Below are positions 43,705 through 52,734 of a stretch of DNA of 60,784 nt, piece after piece. The stretch is from Methylobacterium jeotgali (GTDB lineage Bacteria > Pseudomonadota > Alphaproteobacteria > Rhizobiales > Beijerinckiaceae): positions 1 to 60,784 of the forward strand of contig NZ_BPQR01000015.1 in the NCBI RefSeq assembly GCF_022179345.1. Reading direction: 5' to 3'. The notes beneath the pieces were generated by a model, which saw only the letters and a list, made by a program, of their open reading frames with translations, did no database searches and was not told where the DNA came from. The first letter of the stretch is position 1, and every line of letters begins with the position of its first letter. A program made the translations under genes and the position numbers.

Positions 43705-44832
43705 TCACACCACCTTCCACCGCGAGTAGCCCGTCCGCCAGGCGATCTCGTCGCCCGCCCGCTCGAACAGCTCCGCCGGCAGGCGCCGCCAGGGCGGTGG
43801 CCGGCGGAAGCCGAAGCGGGCGATGGCCTCGTGCATCAGGAGCGCGATCTGGGCCTCCTGCTCCGGGCTCGTCGGATGGCCGGCGATCTCGTTCGGGGGC
43901 TTGCGGGCCGCCGACGCGACGACGCTCTCCCAGGAGGCGCCCCAGAGGTCGCGCGCGAAGGCCTCGTTGAGAGGGGCGAAGCGCGCCTCCATCCGGGCCC
44001 GGATCTCCGGCGCGTCGCCCCGGAAGCTCTCGGTGTCGAGCCCCCGCGACCAGGCCGCCTCGTCGATGACGTGGCCGATGATCCGGGGATGTCCCGGCAC
44101 CTGCCGGTGGACGCGCATCCGCCGCAGCCGCCGGGAGGCCTCGACGGCGAGCGGGCCGGAGGAGCGGTTGTCGGTCCGGCGCGTCGCGTCGTCGGGCACG
44201 AGGGGGGCGAGCCGCTCCCAGAGCCCGAGGTCGCGCAGCAGCCGTTCGAGAAGCGGCGCGCCGGAGCGCCCGTCCCGCAGCGGCGTCGCCGTGACCCGGC
44301 CCCGCGCCGCCGCCCGCCAGGGCGCGAGGCGGGCCCCGTAGTCGAAGCGCCGGGAGCGCCAGAGCAGGCGCCCGAAGCCGCGGAAGTCGCGGAACTCCTC
44401 CGCGAGCTGGGCGCGGTGCGCGTAGGCCGAGTTCAGCTGCTCGAAGGGCGGCTTGACCACGATCGCCGCCTCCAGCGCGAAGCCGTGCCGGGCGAAGACC
44501 TCCGCCAGCATCGCCGGCACGCCGAGAGAAGGCTTCTGGACCGCGAAATCCTCGTAGGACAGCACGACGGTGTCGGCCTGCGTCGCCGCCAGGGTCTCGG
44601 AGAGTTGCGCGAGCGCCGCCCGACGGCCCGGACGCCGCCCGTCGAGGGCTTCACCCAGCGCCTGGTGGTTGACGTTGAGCGCCTCCCGCGCGGCCTCGGG
44701 CAGGTCCGCCGGGGCTAGCTCGGGATAGAGGATTCCGGCCTCCGGGAGGCGCGCCCGCACCCGCGCCAGCAGCCCCTGAAAGGAGGTGGACCCCGTCCGC
44801 GGCATTCCGATATGGATGATGGCCCGACGCAT
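43705..44832 (-). CDS. Sulfotransferase-like P-loop protein
   Basis: This 375-aa protein begins with IHIGMPRTGSTSFQGLL, the 5'-phosphosulfate loop of PAPS-dependent sulfotransferases. The rest has VVLSYEDFA and a weak second binding motif. It likely uses PAPS, but the acceptor is unknown; similar proteins occur in polysaccharide loci. ATG at 44832 is followed directly by the loop, so the longer frame is not credible. It ends seven bases after the converging ABC-F gene. Confidence 0.7.
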   Translation of the reverse strand: MRRAIIHIGMPRTGSTSFQGLLARVRARLPEAGILYPELAPADLPEAAREALNVNHQALGEALDGRRPGRRAALAQLSETLAATQADTVVLSYEDFAVQKPSLGVPAMLAEVFARHGFALEAAIVVKPPFEQLNSAYAHRAQLAEEFRDFRGFGRLLWRSRRFDYGARLAPWRAAARGRVTATPLRDGRSGAPLLERLLRDLGLWERLAPLVPDDATRRTDNRSSGPLAVEASRRLRRMRVHRQVPGHPRIIGHVIDEAAWSRGLDTESFRGDAPEIRARMEARFAPLNEAFARDLWGASWESVVASAARKPPNEIAGHPTSPEQEAQIALLMHEAIARFGFRRPPPWRRLPAELFERAGDEIAWRTGYSRWKVV

Positions 44833-44887
44833 CGGCCGCCTTCTACCCTTCCCGCGCGGCCCCGATCCAGAACCCGAGAGGACCGCG

Positions 44888-45322
44888 ATGTCCGAGCTGA
44901 CGCTGCGCGCCGCAAAGACCATCGTCGACACCGCGCTCGCGACCGCCCGCGGGCACGCGCTCAAGCCCCTCGCGGTGGTGGTCTATGATGCCCGCGGGTC
45001 TCTGAAATGTGTCCAGGCGGAGGACGGCACCTCGCTCCGCCGGGTCGAGATCGCCTCCGGCAAGGCCAACGGCGCCCTGGCGCTCGGCCTCGGCTCCCGC
45101 GCCATCGCCGCAAGGGCCGAGGCGCAGCCGCAGTTCGTCGCCGCCGTGAGCCACCTGGTCGGGCCGGCCGCCCTCGTGCCCGTGGCCGGCGGCGTGCTGA
45201 TCCGCGACGGCGACCGGCTCGTCGGCGCGGTCGGCGTCTCCGGCGACACCTCGGACAACGACGAGATCTGCGCGATGGCGGGCATCCAGGCGGCGGGCTT
45301 CACCGCCGAGACCGGCGCCTGA
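44888..45322 (+). CDS. GlcG/HbpS family protein
   Basis: This 144-aa protein of the DUF336 (GlcG/HbpS) group shows LTLRAAKTIVDTALATA, PLAVVVYDARGSLKC and a VPVAGGVLIRDGDRLVGAVG segment with the GVSGDTSDNDE motif. Relatives bind haem or aldehyde-like ligands; the exact role is not known. ATG at 44888 follows GAGAGGACC. The oligopeptide-type transporter genes begin four bases later, so the transcript may be shared. Confidence 0.85.
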   Translation: MSELTLRAAKTIVDTALATARGHALKPLAVVVYDARGSLKCVQAEDGTSLRRVEIASGKANGALALGLGSRAIAARAEAQPQFVAAVSHLVGPAALVPVAGGVLIRDGDRLVGAVGVSGDTSDNDEICAMAGIQAAGFTAETGA

Positions 45323-45326
45323 GGGG

Positions 45327-46913
45327 ATGCCTCTCGCCCGCCGCGACTGGCTCGGGGCGGGCGCGGCGCTGCTCTGCGGGCTCGGCCTTCCGCGGCCGGC
45401 GCAGGCGGATGCCCCCCTCTACCGGCGCGGCAACGACGCCGACCCGGAGACCCTCGACCCGCACCGCTCCTCGACGGTCGCCGAGGCGCATATCCTGCGC
45501 GACCTCTTCGAGGGGCTGCTCACCTACGACAATACGGGCGCTATCATCCCCGGCGCCGCCGAGCGCTGGGCGATCTCCGACGACGCCCTGACCCACACCT
45601 TCCACCTGCGCGCCGCCGGACGCTGGTCGAACGGCGATCCGGTCGAGGCGGCCGACTTCGTCGAGGCCCTGCGCCGCATCCTGCGGCCGGAGACGGCGGC
45701 GAAGTACGCCGAAGTCCTGTTCCCGATCCGCAACGCCGCGCCCGTCAACCGGGGCGAGGTTCCCCCCGACGCGCTCGGCGTCTCGGCGCCCGATCCGCGC
45801 ACGGTGGTGATCGCCCTCGACAAGCCGACCCCCTACCTCCTCGAGCTTCTCACCCACCAGACCTCGATGCCGGTGCACCGCCCGAGCCTCGCCCGCTTCG
45901 GCGACGCCTTCGCGAGGCCGGGCAACCTCGTCTCCAACGGGCCCTATCGCCTGGAGGAGAGCGTGCCGAACGATCGGATCACGCTCGTCCGCAACCCGCA
46001 TTTCCGCGAGGCGCCGCCGATCGCCCGCGTCGCCTTCGTGCCGACGCCCGACCTCGCCGGGGCGGTGCGGCGCTACGCGGCGGGCGAGCTGGATTCCCTC
46101 GCGGACCTGCCCGGCGACCAGATCGCGGCCCTGCGCCGCCGCTTCGGCGACCAGGTGATCCTCGGGCCGGCGCTGGGCGTCCTGGCGCTCGCGGTCAACA
46201 CCCGCAAGAAGCCCTTCGACGATCCGCGCCTGCGCCGCGCCCTCTCGCTGGCCATCGACCGGGAGTACCTCGCGGAGGGCATCTGGGGCGGCACCATGGC
46301 GCCGGCCTACTCGCTCTGCCCGCCGGGGCTCGACCATTACGGCACGCCCCCCGAGACGGAGGGACGCGCCGCCGCCCCGATCGACAACGAGGCGGAGGCG
46401 ATGCGCCTCCTGCGGGAGGCCGGCATCGGGCCGGGCTTCACGATCGAGTATCGCTTCAACAACAGCGACAACAACCGCGCCACGGCGGTCGCCATCGCCG
46501 ACATGTGGCGCGGCCTCGGCATCGCGACGCGCTTCACCGCCACCGACGCCAAGACCCACTTCGCCTACCTGCGCGACGGGGGCGACTTCGACGTTGCCCG
46601 CATGTCCTGGATCGCCGACTACTCGGACCCGCAGAACTTCCTCTTCCTCCTGCGCGGCGGCAACGACGGGCTCAACCCCGGCCGCTACGCCAACCCCGCC
46701 TACGACGCCCTGCTCGCCCGAGCCGAGGGCGAGCGCGACCTCGCCATCCGCGCCGAGACGCTGGCCCAGGCCGAGCGCCTGCTCCTCGGCGAGCTGCCCT
46801 GGATTCCCCTGATGCACTACCGCTCGAAGGCGCTCGTCTCGCCGCGCCTCTCGGGCTACCGGCCGAACCTGCGCAACGTCGCACCGACCCGCTTCCTGAG
46901 GCTTTCGGCGTGA
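45327..46913 (+). CDS. oppA: Peptide/oligopeptide ABC transporter substrate-binding protein
   Basis: This 528-aa family-5 solute-binding protein has a twin-arginine-like N-terminus (MPLARRDWLGAGAALL) and a probable export signal ending near QADA. Typical segments are DPHRSSTVAEAHILRDLFEGLL, VEAADFVEALRRILRPETAAKYAEV-type sequence and RNPHFREAPPI. It would deliver peptides or similar substrates to OppB/OppC. It overlaps oppB by four bases. Confidence 0.88.
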   Translation: MPLARRDWLGAGAALLCGLGLPRPAQADAPLYRRGNDADPETLDPHRSSTVAEAHILRDLFEGLLTYDNTGAIIPGAAERWAISDDALTHTFHLRAAGRWSNGDPVEAADFVEALRRILRPETAAKYAEVLFPIRNAAPVNRGEVPPDALGVSAPDPRTVVIALDKPTPYLLELLTHQTSMPVHRPSLARFGDAFARPGNLVSNGPYRLEESVPNDRITLVRNPHFREAPPIARVAFVPTPDLAGAVRRYAAGELDSLADLPGDQIAALRRRFGDQVILGPALGVLALAVNTRKKPFDDPRLRRALSLAIDREYLAEGIWGGTMAPAYSLCPPGLDHYGTPPETEGRAAAPIDNEAEAMRLLREAGIGPGFTIEYRFNNSDNNRATAVAIADMWRGLGIATRFTATDAKTHFAYLRDGGDFDVARMSWIADYSDPQNFLFLLRGGNDGLNPGRYANPAYDALLARAEGERDLAIRAETLAQAERLLLGELPWIPLMHYRSKALVSPRLSGYRPNLRNVAPTRFLRLSA

Positions 46914-47833
46914 TCGGCCTGGCGCTCCGGCGGCTCGCGCAAGGGGTACCGACGCTCCTCGTCGTCGCGACGGTGAGCTTCTTCCTGATGCGGCTCGCCC
47001 CCGGCGGGCCCTTCGACCTGGAGCGGCCCCTGGCGCCCGCCGCCATGGAGAACCTGCGCCGGGTCTACGGACTCGATCGCTCGCTCCCCGAGCAGTATCT
47101 CGGCTATCTCGCCGCCCTGCTCAGGGGCGACCTCGGGCCGTCCTTCTCCCATCGCGACCTCTCCGTCGCCGATCTCTTCGCCCGTGGCCTGCCGGTCTCG
47201 CTGACGCTCGGCTCCCTCGCCCTCCTTCTCGCGCTCGCCCTCGGGATCGGCCTCGGCAGCCTCGCGGCGCTGCGCCGGGGGAGCCTCGCCGACCGTCTCG
47301 TCGGCGGGCTCGCGGCCCTGAGCCTCTCCGTGCCGAGCTTCGTCGCGGCGCCGCTCCTCCAGATCGTCTTCGGACTCGGCTTAAGGCTGCTGCCGGTCGG
47401 CGGCTGGGAGGGCGGCGCGCCGCGAAACCTCGTCCTGCCCGTGCTGACCCTGGCGCTCCCCCAGATCGGCGCCATCGCGAGGCTGACCCGCGCCTCGCTC
47501 GCCGAGACCCTGCGCGCCCAGCCCGTGCGCACGCAGCGCGCCATGGGCCTGCCACCGGGCCGCATCCTGCGCCACGCCCTGCGCGGGGCGCTGCTGCCGG
47601 TGGTGGCGCTGCTCGGGCCGCTGGCGGCGGGGCTGCTGACGGGCTCGGTCGTGGTCGAGACGGTGTTCGGCCTGCCCGGCATCGGCCGCTACTTCGTGGA
47701 AGGGGCGCTCAACCGCGACTACACGCTGGTGATGGGCACGGTGCTGCTGGTGGCCGCCCTCGTAATCCTCTTCAACATCCTCGCCGACCTCGCCGCCGCC
47801 CTCCTCGACCCGCGCCTGCGGCCGGACGCATGA
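46910..47833 (+). CDS. oppB: Oligopeptide ABC transporter permease, OppB-like
   Basis: This 307-aa inner-membrane permease begins with GTG at 46910. It has six hydrophobic segments, the N-terminal VATVSFFLMRLAPGGPFD motif and the EAA region LRAQPVRTQRAMGLPPGRILRHALRGALLP with conserved glycine. It overlaps oppC by four bases. Confidence 0.9.
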   Translation: MIGLALRRLAQGVPTLLVVATVSFFLMRLAPGGPFDLERPLAPAAMENLRRVYGLDRSLPEQYLGYLAALLRGDLGPSFSHRDLSVADLFARGLPVSLTLGSLALLLALALGIGLGSLAALRRGSLADRLVGGLAALSLSVPSFVAAPLLQIVFGLGLRLLPVGGWEGGAPRNLVLPVLTLALPQIGAIARLTRASLAETLRAQPVRTQRAMGLPPGRILRHALRGALLPVVALLGPLAAGLLTGSVVVETVFGLPGIGRYFVEGALNRDYTLVMGTVLLVAALVILFNILADLAAALLDPRLRPDA

Positions 47834-48933
47834 GCGGGGCCGCCCTCCCCGCGCCCCGCGGCCGGACGGCTCATCGCCTCGTCCGCAGCGGGAGCGCCCG
47901 GGCGAGCCTCGTCGTGCTTGCTCTGATCGCGCTTGCCTGCCTCTTCGGCCCCCGGCTCACCGGCCGCGCGCCGGAGCGCGCCTATCCAGACCTGCGCCAG
48001 CTCCCCCCGAGCCTGACCGCCCAGCCCTCCCCCACGACCCTGAGGCCGGCGCTGGAGCGGATCGCCTTCCGGATGCGCGCCGCGCTCGCGGAGGTCGAGG
48101 AGCGCGACGGCCGCCTCCGGCTCGTTCTGACCGCGCCCGGCGGCGTCGACGAGCGGGCCCTGGTCTACCTGCCCCGCTCCGACCTGTTCGGAACGCCGCG
48201 GGTCGTCGCCCGCGAGGACGGAGGCCGGCGCCTGACCGTCGAGGTGCCCGTGCGGCGCCTGCACTTCCCCCTCGGCACGGACATCCACGGGCGCGATCTC
48301 CTCACCCGCATCCTCGTCGCGGGCCGTATCTCGCTGGTGGTGGGGCTCGTCGCGACCCTCGTCGCCGGGGGTCTCGGCATCGCCTGGGGCGCCACCGCGG
48401 GGCTCGCGGGCGGCGCCGTCGACGCCGCGATGATGCGCGCCGTCGACGTGCTCTACGCCCTGCCCTTCGTGTTCTTCGTGATCGTGCTGGTGGTGCTCTT
48501 CCGGCCGGGCCTGATCCTCATCCTGATCGCCATCGGCGCCGTGGAATGGCTCGACATGGCCCGCCTCGTGCGCGCGCAGACCCTGGCGCTGAGCCGGCGG
48601 GACTTCTTCAGGGCGGCCCGCGCGCTCGGCGTCTCGGGCCTGCGCCTCGTCACCCGCCATGTCCTGCCGAACGCGCTCGGGCCGGTGATCGTGGCCGCGA
48701 CGCTGCTGGTGCCGCGGGTGATCCTGCTGGAGAGTTTCCTCTCCTTCCTCGGCCTCGGCGTGCAGGAGCCCGAGACGAGCTGGGGCGTGCTGGTCGCGGA
48801 GGGCGCGCGGGCGATCGAGTCCGCACCCTGGATGCTCGCCGGCCCGGCGGGCTTCCTCGTCGCGACGCTCGTGGCGCTCAACCGCCTCGGCGACGCGCTG
48901 GCGGACGCGGCGGACCCGAGATCGGGCCTCTAA
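47830..48933 (+). CDS. oppC: Oligopeptide ABC transporter permease, OppC-like with a long periplasmic insert
   Basis: This 367-aa permease has a first transmembrane segment (about 27-44) followed by about 110 residues outside the membrane (50-155, with no recognised motif), then the usual HFPLGTDIHGRDLLTRIL and five further segments with the EAA region FFRAARALGVSGLRLVTRHVLP. Normal OppC has a shorter N-terminal loop. No ATPase genes follow, so the transporter must borrow ATPase subunits or have them elsewhere. Confidence 0.88.
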   Translation: MSGAALPAPRGRTAHRLVRSGSARASLVVLALIALACLFGPRLTGRAPERAYPDLRQLPPSLTAQPSPTTLRPALERIAFRMRAALAEVEERDGRLRLVLTAPGGVDERALVYLPRSDLFGTPRVVAREDGGRRLTVEVPVRRLHFPLGTDIHGRDLLTRILVAGRISLVVGLVATLVAGGLGIAWGATAGLAGGAVDAAMMRAVDVLYALPFVFFVIVLVVLFRPGLILILIAIGAVEWLDMARLVRAQTLALSRRDFFRAARALGVSGLRLVTRHVLPNALGPVIVAATLLVPRVILLESFLSFLGLGVQEPETSWGVLVAEGARAIESAPWMLAGPAGFLVATLVALNRLGDALADAADPRSGL

Positions 48934-49196
48934 CGGTTCTCGACGAGCGCCGGATAGACGAGGCGCACGTTGCGCCGCTCGTCCGGGATCGGCCCGGCCG
49001 GGCGCTCGTTCCGGAAAGGCTGCGCCGTTGGCACCGGCACGGGCGCCGCCGGGCGCAGGCGCCAATGCTCGGCCACCCCCGTCGTCAGGAGGGGCCGGCC
49101 CGGCGTCAGCGTCGCGTCGGCGGCCTGGATCGGCGCCACCGCGAAGCCGCCGAGGCTCGAGGCGAGAAGGAGGGTGAGGCGAAACGGAGCGTTCAT
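48930..49196 (-). CDS. Small exported proline-rich protein
   Basis: This 88-aa ORF has a plausible signal peptide (hydrophobic 8-20, cleavage near QAA at 24-26) and a proline/arginine-rich mature part. Its stop overlaps the converging oppC stop by four bases. Coding bias fits, but I see no motif. It could also be a chance frame, so confidence is limited. Confidence 0.45.
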   Translation of the reverse strand: MNAPFRLTLLLASSLGGFAVAPIQAADATLTPGRPLLTTGVAEHWRLRPAAPVPVPTAQPFRNERPAGPIPDERRNVRLVYPALVENR

Positions 49197-49314
49197 GAGG
49201 GCGGATCCCGGAGGAGCGCCCTAAGTGAAGCCCGAGGCCGGTAAGCCACTGCCGAATCGGCGGCTTCCGATGCCGCCTTCTGAACAGAACTTCGAACTCA
49301 GGGTGAACGAGTCG

Positions 49315-50787
49315 ATGACGAGCAGGACAGAGGCCGGCGCCGAAGCCCCGGAGCGCGTCGCGCCCGGCACCGTGATCGACACCGACATCTCCGCCCGGCT
49401 CGACCGCCTGCCCTGGGGGCGGTTCCACGTCCTCGTCATCGTGGCGCTCGGCATCACCTGGGTGCTCGACGGCCTCGAGGTGACGCTGGCCGGCGCCCTC
49501 GTCGGGGCGCTGCGCCAGCCGCCGATGTCCTTCTCGGAGTTCGACGTCGGGCTCGCGGCGAGCTCCTATCTCGTGGGCGCCGTGACGGGAGCGCTCGGCT
49601 TCGGCTGGCTCACCGACCGGATCGGGCGCAAGAAGCTGTTCTTCATCACGCTGGCCCTCTACCTCGCGGCCACCGCCGCCACGGGCCTCTCCTGGAACAT
49701 CTGGAGCTTCTGCCTCTTCCGCTTCCTCACCGGGGCGGGGATCGGCGGCGAGTACACCGCGATCAACTCGACCATCCAGGAGCTCGTCCCGGCCCGCGTG
49801 CGCGGCTGGACGGACCTCGTCATCAACGGCTCCTTCTGGATCGGCGCGGCGCTGGGCTCCTTCCTCTCGATCGCCCTGCTGCGCCCCGAGTGGATCGACC
49901 CGACCTGGGGCTGGCGCATCGCCTTCTTCATCGGCGGCGGCATCGGCCTCGTGATCCTCCTGCTGCGCTCCTGGATCCCCGAGAGCCCCCGCTGGCTCGC
50001 GACCCACGGCTATGCCGCGGAGGCCGGCCGGGTGGTCTCCGGCATCGAGAAGCGCTTTACCGACGAGGGGATCACCCTGCCGCCGGTGGATGAGGGCAAG
50101 CGCCTGCGCCTCACGGTCCGCAGCCACACGCCGCTCTCGGAGGTGGCCGGTGCCATGTTCCGTACCAGCCGGCGGCAGACCGTGGTCGGCCTCGTGCTGA
50201 TGATCGCCCAGGCCTTCTTCTACAACGCCCTGTTCTTCACCTACGCCCTGGTGCTGGAGCGCTTCTACGGCGTGCCGGGCGGGCATGTCGGCTGGTACCT
50301 GCTGCCCTTCGCGCTGGGCTCCTTCCTCGGGCCGGTGCTGCTCGGGCGGCTGTTCGACACGGTCGGCCGGCGGCCGATGATCGCCTTCACCTACGCGATC
50401 TCGGCGGTCCTGCTCGCGGGCGCCGGCTACCTGTTCAAGATCGAGGTGTTCGGCCCGGTCGGCCAGACGGCGGTGTGGATGGTGGTGTTCTTCTTCGCGA
50501 GCGCGGCGGCGAGTTCGGCCTACCTCACCGTCGCCGAGACCTTCCCGCTGGAGATCCGGGCGCTCGCCATCGCCGCCTTCTACGCCATCGGCACCGGGGT
50601 CGGCGGCGTCTCCGGGCCGCTCCTGTTCGGGGCGCTCGTCGAGAGCGGCTCCCGCGACTGGGTGCTCGTCGGCTACCTGATCGGCGCGGCGCTGATGGCG
50701 GTGGCGGCGGTCGTCGGCGGCATCTGGGGCACGGCCGCCGAGGGCAAGTCGCTGGAGAGCGTCTCGAAGCCCCTGGCGGCGGCGTGA
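49315..50787 (+). CDS. Major facilitator superfamily transporter (sugar/metabolite:H+ type)
   Basis: This 490-aa protein has twelve hydrophobic segments and the MFS motif WLTDRIGRKKLFF after segment 2, GAGIGGEYTAINSTIQELVPARVRG in the middle of the first half, RLFDTVGRRPMI in the second half and FPLEIRALAIAAFYAIGTG-type sequence. It resembles sugar- and organic-acid carriers. Start choice is uncertain: ATG at 49315 was taken; ATGs at 49225 and 49270 are in frame. Substrate cannot be told from sequence. Confidence 0.85.
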   Translation: MTSRTEAGAEAPERVAPGTVIDTDISARLDRLPWGRFHVLVIVALGITWVLDGLEVTLAGALVGALRQPPMSFSEFDVGLAASSYLVGAVTGALGFGWLTDRIGRKKLFFITLALYLAATAATGLSWNIWSFCLFRFLTGAGIGGEYTAINSTIQELVPARVRGWTDLVINGSFWIGAALGSFLSIALLRPEWIDPTWGWRIAFFIGGGIGLVILLLRSWIPESPRWLATHGYAAEAGRVVSGIEKRFTDEGITLPPVDEGKRLRLTVRSHTPLSEVAGAMFRTSRRQTVVGLVLMIAQAFFYNALFFTYALVLERFYGVPGGHVGWYLLPFALGSFLGPVLLGRLFDTVGRRPMIAFTYAISAVLLAGAGYLFKIEVFGPVGQTAVWMVVFFFASAAASSAYLTVAETFPLEIRALAIAAFYAIGTGVGGVSGPLLFGALVESGSRDWVLVGYLIGAALMAVAAVVGGIWGTAAEGKSLESVSKPLAAA

Positions 50788-50790
50788 GGT

Positions 50791-51798
50791 CTACCCCGCC
50801 CGCCAGACCTGCCCGTGGTAGACGAAGCGGTCGCTCTCGCTGGCGAGCGCTGCGAGGCCGTTGAAGGCCGGGTCCTGGACGGTGATGACGCTCGTCGGGA
50901 CCGCCTCCATCATCGCCGCGAAGGGCGCCTTGGCCTCGAAGGCCCGGCGAAAGCCGCCCTTCCCGAGCACCGGCAGGATGCGCGGCGCGATGCCGCCGCC
51001 GATATAGACGCCGCCCGTGGCGAGGAAGGTCAGCGCCAGGTCTCCGCAGACCCGTCCGAGCAGGGTCGCGAAATGGTCCAACGCCTCGGACGCATGCGGG
51101 TCCTCGCCCGAGAGACCCCGCTCGGTGACGGCGGCGGGGTCGAGCTTCTCGGGCGGGCGGCCGGTGCGCAGGCTCGCGACCGCCTGATGCAGGCGCGCGA
51201 GGCCGGGGCCGGAGAGCAGCGTCTCCACGGTGACGCGGCCCTCGACCCGCTCGATGGCGCCCCAGAATGCCGCCTCGGCCTCGCTGCTCGGCCCGAGATC
51301 GGTGTGCCCGGCCTCCGTCGAGACGATGGCGAGGCGGTCGGCGTAGGGCACGAGGGCGGCCGCCCCGAAGCCGGTGCCCGGCCCGAGCACCAGACGGGCG
51401 CCGCCGGGCTGCTCCTTCGGGCAGGGGCCGACGGGCGTGAGGTCGTCCGGGGCGATGCCGGCGGCGCCGGCCGCTACGGGCACGTAGTCGTTGACGACGA
51501 CGGCGCTCTCCAGGCCGAAGTCGCGGCCGATCCGCTCGCCCTCGATCACCCAGTGGGCGTTGGTGAGCTGCACCCTCGGCCCGTCGACACGCGCCGCGAC
51601 GGCGAGGATCGCCGAGCGCGGCGGCCGTCCGCCGGTCGTGTCCTTGGCGAGCGAGGCCCGGACCGCGCTCGACGGGTCGGGATGGTCGACCGTCGCCTCG
51701 TGGGACAGGAGCCGCGGAGCGGCGCCCTTCTCCTCCACCAGCGCGAAGCGGGCGTTGGTGCCGCCGATGTCTCCCACGAGGACCGGGAACGCGACCAT
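50791..51798 (-). CDS. glk: Glucokinase
   Basis: This 335-aa ROK-unrelated bacterial Glk phosphorylates glucose with ATP. It begins LVGDIGGTNARFAL (phosphate-1 motif), has an NDYVPVAAG segment, LVLGPGTGFGAA and STEAGHTDLGP, and a late TGGVYIGGGIAPRIL motif. Length is typical. otsB lies upstream by 27 bp on the same strand, so the pair probably forms one transcript that handles trehalose and glucose. Confidence 0.93.
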   Translation of the reverse strand: MVAFPVLVGDIGGTNARFALVEEKGAAPRLLSHEATVDHPDPSSAVRASLAKDTTGGRPPRSAILAVAARVDGPRVQLTNAHWVIEGERIGRDFGLESAVVVNDYVPVAAGAAGIAPDDLTPVGPCPKEQPGGARLVLGPGTGFGAAALVPYADRLAIVSTEAGHTDLGPSSEAEAAFWGAIERVEGRVTVETLLSGPGLARLHQAVASLRTGRPPEKLDPAAVTERGLSGEDPHASEALDHFATLLGRVCGDLALTFLATGGVYIGGGIAPRILPVLGKGGFRRAFEAKAPFAAMMEAVPTSVITVQDPAFNGLAALASESDRFVYHGQVWRAG

Positions 51799-51825
51799 CC
51801 GGGCTTCTCCTTCTTCGGGTGGCTC

Positions 51826-52575
51826 TCAGGCGTCGGCCAGGGCGTCCGGATCGATCGGCGCGCCCTCCGCCCAGGCCCGCAGGGTCGCGCGGACGGCGAC
51901 CGGATCGCCCAGGCGCTTGCGGGCCACGGTCTCGCCGGCCCCGACGCGGATGCTGATGCCCCCATCGTTGTTGACGCTGGTGAAGGCGATCTCGTCCGTG
52001 CGGTCGTCGCCGAGGAAGACCGGGCGGCGCCCCGCATAAGGCTGCGTCTCCAGGAAGGTGCGGATGGCCGCGGCCTTGGTCGCGGTCGCCGGCACGATCT
52101 CGCCGACCGCCTTGCCGAGCTGGAGCCGGTAGGCGCCCGCCAGCTCGGCGGCGACCGCCTCGACGGCGGCCTGCGCCCGCTCCGCGTCCCGCTCCGACGC
52201 GAGGCGCCAGTGTACGGCGACGGAGGCGCCCTTGTCCTCGATCAGCACCGCCTCCAGCCCTTCGAGCCGCGCTTCCAGCTCCGGGATCTTGACCCGCAGG
52301 GCCGGGTGGCCTTCCGCGCCGGCGCCGAGGACGACGCCGCCCCGCCGCAGGGCGACGCCGTGGAGGCCGGCCACGTCGAAGCGGGCGGGCGCCAGAAAAT
52401 CGTCGATCACCTCGATCGGGCGCCCGGTCACGATCGCGAGAGCCCCGCCGAGGCGCTCGCGCAGGCGCTCCAGGGTCGGCACCAGGTCGGGATCGACCCG
52501 CACCGCGTCCGGGCGGGGGGCGATCTCCACGAGGGTGCCGTCGAAATCGAGGAAGAGCGCGGTGGTGTCGGGCAA
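51826..52575 (-). CDS. otsB: Trehalose-6-phosphate phosphatase
   Basis: This 249-aa HAD phosphatase shows LFLDFDGTLVEIAPRPD (catalytic Asp pair), IVTGRPIEVIDDFL, LHGVALRRGG, IEDKGASVAVHWR and the Mg-binding FLGDDRTDEIAF. A TTG at 52575 is the best start: AGGAGAT lies eight bases upstream and no ATG fits. It releases trehalose, a stress protectant. No otsA is present in the window. Confidence 0.9.
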   Translation of the reverse strand: MPDTTALFLDFDGTLVEIAPRPDAVRVDPDLVPTLERLRERLGGALAIVTGRPIEVIDDFLAPARFDVAGLHGVALRRGGVVLGAGAEGHPALRVKIPELEARLEGLEAVLIEDKGASVAVHWRLASERDAERAQAAVEAVAAELAGAYRLQLGKAVGEIVPATATKAAAIRTFLETQPYAGRRPVFLGDDRTDEIAFTSVNNDGGISIRVGAGETVARKRLGDPVAVRATLRAWAEGAPIDPDALADA

Positions 52576-52734
52576 AGGGAGATCTCCTGTCGGCGGCAAG
52601 GCTAGAGCGTTTCCGGCCGAAGGGGAGGCCGGCCCGGCGAAAGACGGCGCCGACCGCGCGGTTTTTGCCGCAGGTCCGGTTTGGCGCCTGGGGCCGGACG
52701 CCGCTACACCGCTCCCCTCGCGAGGAGAGCATCC

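Noticed and set aside
47719..50286. A minus-strand frame of 855 codons opposite oppB, oppC and the MFS gene
   Set aside because: It has no recognisable domain, is low-complexity, and runs against three well-supported genes.
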